Below the pieces are notes generated by a model. The model did no database searches. It worked only from the letters and a program-made list of their open reading frames with translations, and was not told where the DNA came from. This document shows positions 6,310 through 9,066 of a stretch of DNA of 9,066 bases, one piece after another; positions within the stretch are counted from its first letter, which is position 1, and each line of letters opens with the position of its first letter. Location of the stretch: positions 1-9,066 of the forward strand of contig JAQVPE010000025.1 in assembly GCA_028702245.1 (NCBI GenBank), written 5' to 3'. This stretch comes from Candidatus Izemoplasmatales bacterium. Its GTDB lineage: Bacteria; Bacillota_I; Bacilli_A; Izemoplasmatales; Hujiaoplasmataceae. A program made the position numbers and the translations under genes.

Positions 6310-6318
6310 ATTTTACCA
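6310..6318 (-). promoter_or_regulatory. Possible extended -10 promoter of mnmE
   Basis: TGGTAAAAT on the minus strand (TG-G-TAAAAT, -10 at 6310-6315) fits an extended -10, but I see no good -35 at 16-18 bases. The implied leader before the ATG at 6293 would be only about 10 nt and would just include the GGTGAT ribosome binding sequence. Weak to moderate support. Confidence 0.4.
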
Positions 6319-6337
6319 TAATCAGCTCTATCTATTG

Positions 6338-6343
6338 TATAAT
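6338..6343 (+). promoter_or_regulatory. Possible -10 element upstream of the 170-aa membrane protein gene
   Basis: A perfect TATAAT lies 16 bases before the GTG start at 6360, in the 66-bp gap between divergent mnmE and this gene. The best -35 candidates (TTTACC at 6312-6317) are spaced 20 bases away, too far for a standard promoter. Support rests on the -10 alone. Confidence 0.4.
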
Positions 6344-6359
6344 ACTTTTGGGTGATATC

Positions 6360-6872
6360 GTGAAAAGACAGATGAAACCAATCAAGTACTATCTATTTAT
6401 TTTCCTGTTGTCGGTTATTATTGTGGCCGGGTACACGCTATATATGGTTTTGACAGATAAAGCGGAAATAGCGGAACTCACAAGTTTGTTTTTTGTTCCG
6501 CTTGTATTTACCGGCATTTATTGGTTAGGCGATTTTTTGCTTGACAAAATAGCGAATAAAAAGCGAAAAGTCGACTATGAGGCCGAGTTTGTCCGCGAGA
6601 TCAACAAGAAAATGCATGATTCCAACGCTTTTATTCTTGAGGATTATCGAAAACTCCAACAAGACCAGAAATTTCAAACTTCTTTGAAAATCGCCTATCA
6701 AATAGCAAAAAACGGAGAGACAGAACAATGGACAATTGAAAAGTTGGAGAAAAAATTCCGTCCCCAAACCCTAGAAGCCAGAGCGATGTCATATGTTATC
6801 GAACACGTCAGATACGTACGTAAAACTTCGGATAATTCATTGCCGGAGAGTGAAAAAAACGAGCAATTGTAG
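6360..6872 (+). CDS. Hypothetical two-helix membrane protein (170 aa)
   Basis: I do not recognise the family. The N-terminus is short and basic (KRQMKPIK), then two hydrophobic helices follow at about residues 9-31 and 41-60, separated by a short acidic linker. The remaining roughly 105 residues are charged, mostly helical and predicted cytoplasmic by the positive-inside rule (NKKRK directly after helix 2). A TTG at 6348 gives a slightly longer frame. I chose the GTG at 6360 because GGGTGAT (6350-6356) complements the 16S tail at the right distance; the ATG at 6372 is also possible. The gene diverges from mnmE and reads toward dnaX with no terminator between, so readthrough into dnaX is likely. 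It has the look of a lineage-specific membrane protein; function unknown. Confidence 0.8.
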   Translation: MKRQMKPIKYYLFIFLLSVIIVAGYTLYMVLTDKAEIAELTSLFFVPLVFTGIYWLGDFLLDKIANKKRKVDYEAEFVREINKKMHDSNAFILEDYRKLQQDQKFQTSLKIAYQIAKNGETEQWTIEKLEKKFRPQTLEARAMSYVIEHVRYVRKTSDNSLPESEKNEQL

Positions 6873-6878
6873 TATAAT
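6850..6878 (+). promoter_or_regulatory. Candidate promoter for dnaX
   Basis: GTGAAA (6850-6855, 4 of 6 matches to TTGACA) and a perfect TATAAT (6873-6878) are separated by 17 bases. The -10 lies directly after the stop codon of the upstream gene. The predicted transcript start near 6885 leaves a leader of about 123 nt before dnaX, long for this compact genome. Confidence 0.55.
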
Positions 6879-6945
6879 GGATACACCATAGAATTGTCTG
6901 AAGACAGATTAATTTTATGACGAAATTTTCAGTCTGATTAAACGC

Positions 6946-6990
6946 AATCACAGTGTTTCTAATATAAATATGCAAAGAAACACATTGATT
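6946..6990 (+). promoter_or_regulatory. Stable hairpin in the dnaX leader next to its ribosome binding site
   Basis: GTGTTTCT (6953-6960) pairs perfectly with AGAAACAC (6976-6983) around a 15-base AT-rich loop. Beyond a 2x2 internal loop, AATCA (6946-6950) pairs with TGATT (6986-6990). The helix ends three bases before the AAAGG Shine-Dalgarno (6994-6998). No U tract follows, so it is not a terminator. Upstream, CTGAA (6898-6902) can pair with TTCAG (6928-6932), with an inner AATTT/AAATT. The leader could affect dnaX translation or mRNA stability; no known riboswitch motif was recognised. Confidence 0.5.
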
Positions 6991-7007
6991 GAGAAAGGCG
7001 ATGACCG

Positions 7008-8837
7008 ATGAGTTACAAAGCCCTCTACCGAATTCATAGACCGACCAACTTCACCGAAGTCGCCGGCCAAAGTCATATTACGACCACTCTTCAGAATGCG
7101 CTCCAAAGCAACACGGTTTCGCATGCTTATTTGTTCAGCGGACCTAGAGGAACCGGGAAAACCTCTATTGCCAAGATTTTCGCCAAGGCAGTAAACTGCG
7201 AGCACGCTCCGGTTTCGAATCCTTGCAACAAATGTCAAAACTGCTTGGGTATCCAAGACGGAACAATCAGCGACGTTATAGAGATCGATGCCGCCAGCAA
7301 TAATGGTGTCGATGAGATTAGAGAAATCAGAGACAAGGTTAAGTATCTGCCGGGATATGTCAAATACAAAGTATACATTATCGACGAAGTTCATATGCTG
7401 TCGCCGGGAGCTTTTAACGCTCTTCTCAAGACGCTTGAGGAGCCGCCGGCCCATGTCATTTTTATACTCTGTACGACCGAGCCGCAGAAAATTCCTTTGA
7501 CGATCCATTCAAGGTGCCAGCGATTTGACTTCAAGACAATATCAAACGCTGATATATTGGGGAAATTACACGAGATTATCCTCAAAGAAGAGATCACCAT
7601 TGATGAAGATGCCTTGCAACAAATAGCTGTTTTCGCCGAAGGCTCGCTTCGCGATGCAATCAGTCTCCTAGATCAAGCAAGGGCATTTAGTCCGGAATAC
7701 ATCAAAATCGATGATGTCAACCAGATTTGCGGAGCGGTCTCTTTTGAGAAACAAATGGAGATTATCGATGCCATTATCGCAATGGATTCTACTCAAGCGA
7801 TCAAAGCAATGGACGGACTGATTGCCGAAGGCAAAGAAGTTCATAAAATTGCCGTCAGCCTCTTGGATTTGTTCAGAAACATTTTGATGTACAAAAATGT
7901 TGGCAATATTGATGGCAACGACATCGTTTTCGATAACGAAAAATTTAGATCCCTTGCCAAATCAATCAGTAACCGAAGGGTGTTTTTCAATATCGAAATT
8001 CTGATTAAGGCGATCAACGAAATCAAATGGAGCAATGCGCCAAGACTGTATCTTGAACTCGCATTCATCAGAATGACAGACGGTGAAATTGCAAGCGACG
8101 CCAAAATCTTGAACGAAATCGAGCGATTGGAAAACAGGCTTACTGAACTTGAGACGGCCGAAAGAACAAGACCGCAAGTAACAGAAATTCCGAAAGAAGA
8201 TGTTGTTTTACTAAAAGTAAAACAAGAAGCTCCCGTTGAACCATTGGATGTCGTTTTTCCCGAAGAAGATCCAGCTCTAAGCGAAAATGATGATCAACCA
8301 GACGAAGAAGAAATCAAAGATTATTGCGGTGACATCAGCAATACCTACAAAATCGAATTTGTTGAAGATGTTCTCAATAACGGCAATCGCGACGACAAAG
8401 CATATTTGAATGAAAACTGGTATCGACTTGGAAAAACCCATCTCGGAGGAACTTACCGCCAATATGCCTTGAAGCTTGAAAGTGGAACTGTAGCTGCCAG
8501 CTCCTTCAAAAATGTGATATTGACATTTGCGAGTCCCAGCGTCTGCAATGAACTGATGAAGCCAAATGTCAAAGAAATCGTCAAAGAAGTTCTTTATAAA
8601 ACCTTTGAACGCAAAATTGAGTATATCGCTCTTCCTGAAGACTTGTTTATGGGAATAGTTGACGAATTTTCGACCCAGTGGCGACAAGGTAAGCGCAATA
8701 TCAAATTGTCGCCCATTGTTTGTGATGATCTTCGCGATGTCTCTAACAAGATTGAACAAAAGACCATAGAGGAAGAGCCAAAAATCATCGTTGATGCAAT
8801 TGATCTTTTCGGCGATTTCGTCAAAGTTAAAAAATAG
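7008..8837 (+). CDS. dnaX: DNA polymerase III subunit gamma/tau (clamp loader ATPase)
   Basis: DnaX, the AAA+ motor of the clamp loader that places the beta clamp on primed DNA and, through its C-terminus, binds the polymerase and helicase. 609 aa, a normal length for the Firmicutes tau form. The N-terminus YKALYRIHRPTNFTEVAGQ is diagnostic. Walker A GPRGTGKT is at 45-52, zinc-binding cysteines are C64, C73, C76 and C79, Walker B DEVH is at 126-129, the arginine-finger SRC motif is at 168-170 and sensor 2 GSLRDA at 212-217. Domain III follows (to about 360). A low-complexity acidic linker (about 400-445) then leads to a C-terminal tau domain. The start is supported by AAAGG (6994-6998), nine bases upstream. 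No A6-type slippery heptamer is visible in the linker region, so a programmed gamma form is not indicated. ybaB follows after 20 bases. Confidence 0.97.
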   Translation: MSYKALYRIHRPTNFTEVAGQSHITTTLQNALQSNTVSHAYLFSGPRGTGKTSIAKIFAKAVNCEHAPVSNPCNKCQNCLGIQDGTISDVIEIDAASNNGVDEIREIRDKVKYLPGYVKYKVYIIDEVHMLSPGAFNALLKTLEEPPAHVIFILCTTEPQKIPLTIHSRCQRFDFKTISNADILGKLHEIILKEEITIDEDALQQIAVFAEGSLRDAISLLDQARAFSPEYIKIDDVNQICGAVSFEKQMEIIDAIIAMDSTQAIKAMDGLIAEGKEVHKIAVSLLDLFRNILMYKNVGNIDGNDIVFDNEKFRSLAKSISNRRVFFNIEILIKAINEIKWSNAPRLYLELAFIRMTDGEIASDAKILNEIERLENRLTELETAERTRPQVTEIPKEDVVLLKVKQEAPVEPLDVVFPEEDPALSENDDQPDEEEIKDYCGDISNTYKIEFVEDVLNNGNRDDKAYLNENWYRLGKTHLGGTYRQYALKLESGTVAASSFKNVILTFASPSVCNELMKPNVKEIVKEVLYKTFERKIEYIALPEDLFMGIVDEFSTQWRQGKRNIKLSPIVCDDLRDVSNKIEQKTIEEEPKIIVDAIDLFGDFVKVKK

Positions 8838-8857
8838 ACCTCTAGGAGTTGATTGAG

Positions 8858-9066
8858 ATGATTAATCCCCAAATGATCAAGAAAATCCAAAAGATGCAAG
8901 AAGATCTCAAAAAAGCGCAAGCCGAAATAAATGCTTCTACTTTTTATGGTCAATCCGGCGGCTCGGTTGTCAAGGTTGCCGTCAAAGGCACAAAAGAAGT
9001 CATTTCAATTGATATCAAAAAGGAAGAACTAGATATCAACGATACCGAAATGTTACAAGATTTGAT
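8858..9066 (+). CDS. ybaB: YbaB/EbfC family nucleoid-associated protein (3'-truncated by window edge)
   Basis: The first 69 residues of a YbaB/EbfC protein, a small dimeric DNA-binding nucleoid protein (about 100-110 aa in full). The N-terminal helix MIKKIQKMQEDLKKAQAEI matches the family pattern of a Met/Gln/Lys-rich coiled helix. The beta strand GGSVVKVAVKGTKEVISIDI is the characteristic G-x-V-x-V-x-x-x-G-x-x-x-V core. AGGAG (8844-8848) lies nine bases before the ATG; an ATG five codons later (8873) has no such site. It follows dnaX by 20 bases with no terminator, so the two form one transcript. This is the common dnaX-ybaB-recR order, and recR would be expected just past the right edge. 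The frame is intact to the last base of the window. Confidence 0.93.
   Translation, partial: MINPQMIKKIQKMQEDLKKAQAEINASTFYGQSGGSVVKVAVKGTKEVISIDIKKEELDINDTEMLQDL

Noticed and set aside
6976..6983. A diverged parS half-site in the dnaX leader hairpin (AGAAACAC)
   Set aside because: The arms are 15 bases apart and lack the CACGTG core required by ParB.
6873..7007. Possible SRP (4.5S/scRNA) gene, as found upstream of dnaX in B. subtilis
   Set aside because: The conserved SRP domain IV core (GGAAGG/AGCAGCC-type) is absent and the hairpins do not fit the SRP fold.
6294..7007. oriC between the divergent mnmE and dnaX genes
   Set aside because: No cluster of TTATCCACA-type DnaA boxes and no DnaA-trio-like tract was seen, and dnaA is not present. 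A single near-match near 4141 lies inside the ttcA-like gene and is not meaningful alone.
6948..7508. 186-aa - strand frame opposite the start of dnaX
   Set aside because: It is antisense to the highly conserved AAA+ domain of DnaX and its product has no recognisable domain.
8200..8340. Programmed -1 frameshift producing a short gamma form of DnaX
   Set aside because: The linker region has no A AAA AAG-type slippery heptamer; the only run of A (6-7 bases) is at the very end of the gene next to the stop codon.

Overview
The window looks like a chromosomal segment close to the replication origin of a low- to moderate-GC Firmicutes/Mollicutes-grade bacterium. Evidence: clean AGGAGG-type ribosome binding sites, sigma-A-like TTGACA/TATAAT promoters, a perfect Spo0J-type parS site, and the origin-associated genes mnmE, dnaX and ybaB. 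Several genes end in TGA (the ttcA-like gene, the NfeD gene and the 127-aa gene) and tryptophans are read from TGG. It therefore uses the standard bacterial code rather than the Mycoplasma code. An Acholeplasma/Izemoplasma-like or early-branching Bacilli lineage is my inference, not a demonstrated placement.

Layout. (1) Positions 1-1343, + strand: the 3' part of a secreted-type purple-acid-phosphatase-like metallophosphoesterase, open at the left edge. A terminator hairpin shared with the converging operon follows. (2) 1395-3960, - strand: a four-gene operon read right to left from a strong promoter at 3930-3958. It encodes a 127-aa protein of unknown function, a short NfeD protein, an RDD membrane protein and a stomatin/QmcA-like SPFH protein. 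This is a membrane-microdomain module with two extra members. (3) 4003-4869, + strand: a TtcA-like tRNA thiolation ATPase with its own promoter, divergent from the operon. The roughly 160-bp region between them holds three tandem 10-bp repeats and an inverted repeat. (4) 4870-4943: a strong bidirectional terminator hairpin and a perfect 16-bp parS site that abuts the stop codon of mnmE. (5) 4944-6293, - strand: complete mnmE. (6) 6360-6872, + strand: a small two-helix membrane protein of unknown function, divergent from mnmE. (7) 6873-7007: a promoter-bearing leader with a strong hairpin upstream of dnaX. (8) 7008-8837, + strand: dnaX (DNA polymerase III gamma/tau). From 8858 the start of ybaB/ebfC runs off the right edge, giving the classic dnaX-ybaB order that usually continues to recR.

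Functional themes are tRNA anticodon-loop modification (the TtcA-like protein and MnmE), chromosome replication and segregation (dnaX, parS, and the nucleoid protein YbaB) and membrane organisation (SPFH/NfeD/RDD). No mobile element, CRISPR array, tRNA or rRNA was seen. Five open frames have an upstream start that I reject in favour of an internal start with a correctly spaced Shine-Dalgarno sequence. No wholly new system is evident. The items most worth following up are the parS site, the four-gene SPFH operon and the structured dnaX leader.
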